Source of the DNA: Caldisericia bacterium
GTDB taxonomy: Bacteria > Caldisericota > Caldisericia > B22-G15
Assembly: GCA_021158845.1 (NCBI GenBank)
Contig: JAGGSY010000004.1
Span: 1-6,092 of the forward strand
Reading direction: 5' to 3'
Length of the DNA stretch: 6,092 nt
Made by a program: the position numbers and the translations under genes
Notes under the pieces: model-generated
Seen by the model: the letters and a program-made list of their open reading frames with translations, nothing else
Database searches by the model: none
What the model was told of the DNA's origin: nothing
Part shown: one piece after another, positions 5,987-6,092 of the stretch
Numbering within the stretch: the first letter of the stretch is position 1
Layout of the letters: each line of letters begins with the position of its first letter

Positions 5987-6092
5987 TGGAGGATATATGG
6001 CTTAAATGGTTTAAGGAGGGGTTAATAAAATTTGGAATAAGATTAACTGGAGATGAAATTACAAAATTTAGGGAGTATCTTAACTTAATAAG
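5986..6092 (+). CDS. rsmG: Probable 16S rRNA (guanine-527-N7) methyltransferase RsmG, N-terminal part, cut by window end
   Basis: An ATG at 5986 overlaps the nadK TGA by one base (TGATG), with GGGGAG (5976-5981) four bases upstream. The frame is open to the window end, giving 35 codons plus two bases. The visible residues (LKWFKEGLIKFGIRL, then DEITKFREYLNLI) have the helical pattern of RsmG/GidB N-termini, where a 'glu-leu-gly-leu ... l..y..ll..wN' region precedes the Rossmann fold. The SAM motif, which would settle the family, lies beyond the window. RsmG methylates G527 in the 530 loop of 16S rRNA, so it would be a second small-subunit methyltransferase beside tlyA. The gene call is solid, the name is tentative. 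Confidence 0.65.
   Translation, partial: MEDIWLKWFKEGLIKFGIRLTGDEITKFREYLNLI

Noticed and set aside
1..6092. CRISPR array, insertion sequence, tRNA/rRNA gene, rho-independent terminator or integration site
   Set aside because: No spaced direct repeats, terminal inverted repeats, transposase-like frame, structural RNA pattern or GC hairpin with T-run was seen; from 142 onward every base is in a coding frame.

Overview
The window is a compact, AT-rich stretch of bacterial chromosome carrying housekeeping genes, all on the + strand. Base composition looks like roughly mid-30s % G+C by eye. Arginine is written almost entirely with AGA/AGG, isoleucine often with ATA, and the proteins are rich in Lys and Glu. 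This suggests an AT-rich, probably thermophilic or anaerobic bacterium. The gene order resembles the nusB-ispA-dxs-tlyA-nadK cluster of Firmicutes/Clostridia, but in a condensed form also plausible for deep lineages such as Dictyoglomi, Caldiserica or Atribacterota. The species cannot be fixed from the sequence alone.

Layout: bases 1-78 hold a short open frame that may be the C-terminal end of an unidentified upstream gene. Bases 79-141 are the only real intergenic stretch, with a good sigma-A-type promoter candidate (83-110) and a strong Shine-Dalgarno site (130-137). Then follow efp (EF-P), an Asp23/Gls24-family (YqhY-like) gene, nusB, an acylphosphatase gene, ispA (prenyl diphosphate synthase), dxs, tlyA (S4-domain rRNA methyltransferase), nadK, and the first 35 codons of a probable rsmG, cut by the window end. 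All eight junctions from efp to rsmG overlap, by 1 to 26 bases, and there is no internal terminator, so the array reads as one translationally coupled operon.

By function, the array mixes translation and ribosome maturation (efp, tlyA, rsmG, and nusB for rRNA antitermination), entry into and elongation of isoprenoids (dxs makes DXP at the start of the MEP pathway, ispA makes the C15/C20 prenyl diphosphate), NADP supply (nadK; NADPH is used by the next MEP step, DXP reductoisomerase) and two small accessory proteins of unclear contribution (Asp23-like, acylphosphatase).

I see no mobile element, CRISPR array, RNA gene, defence system or evidently new system. The points most worth a second look are the condensed gene order (no folD-xseA-xseB, an acylphosphatase in that place), the all-overlapping junctions, and a shortened loop with a Lys-to-Arg change after the second Asp-rich motif of the prenyl synthase.
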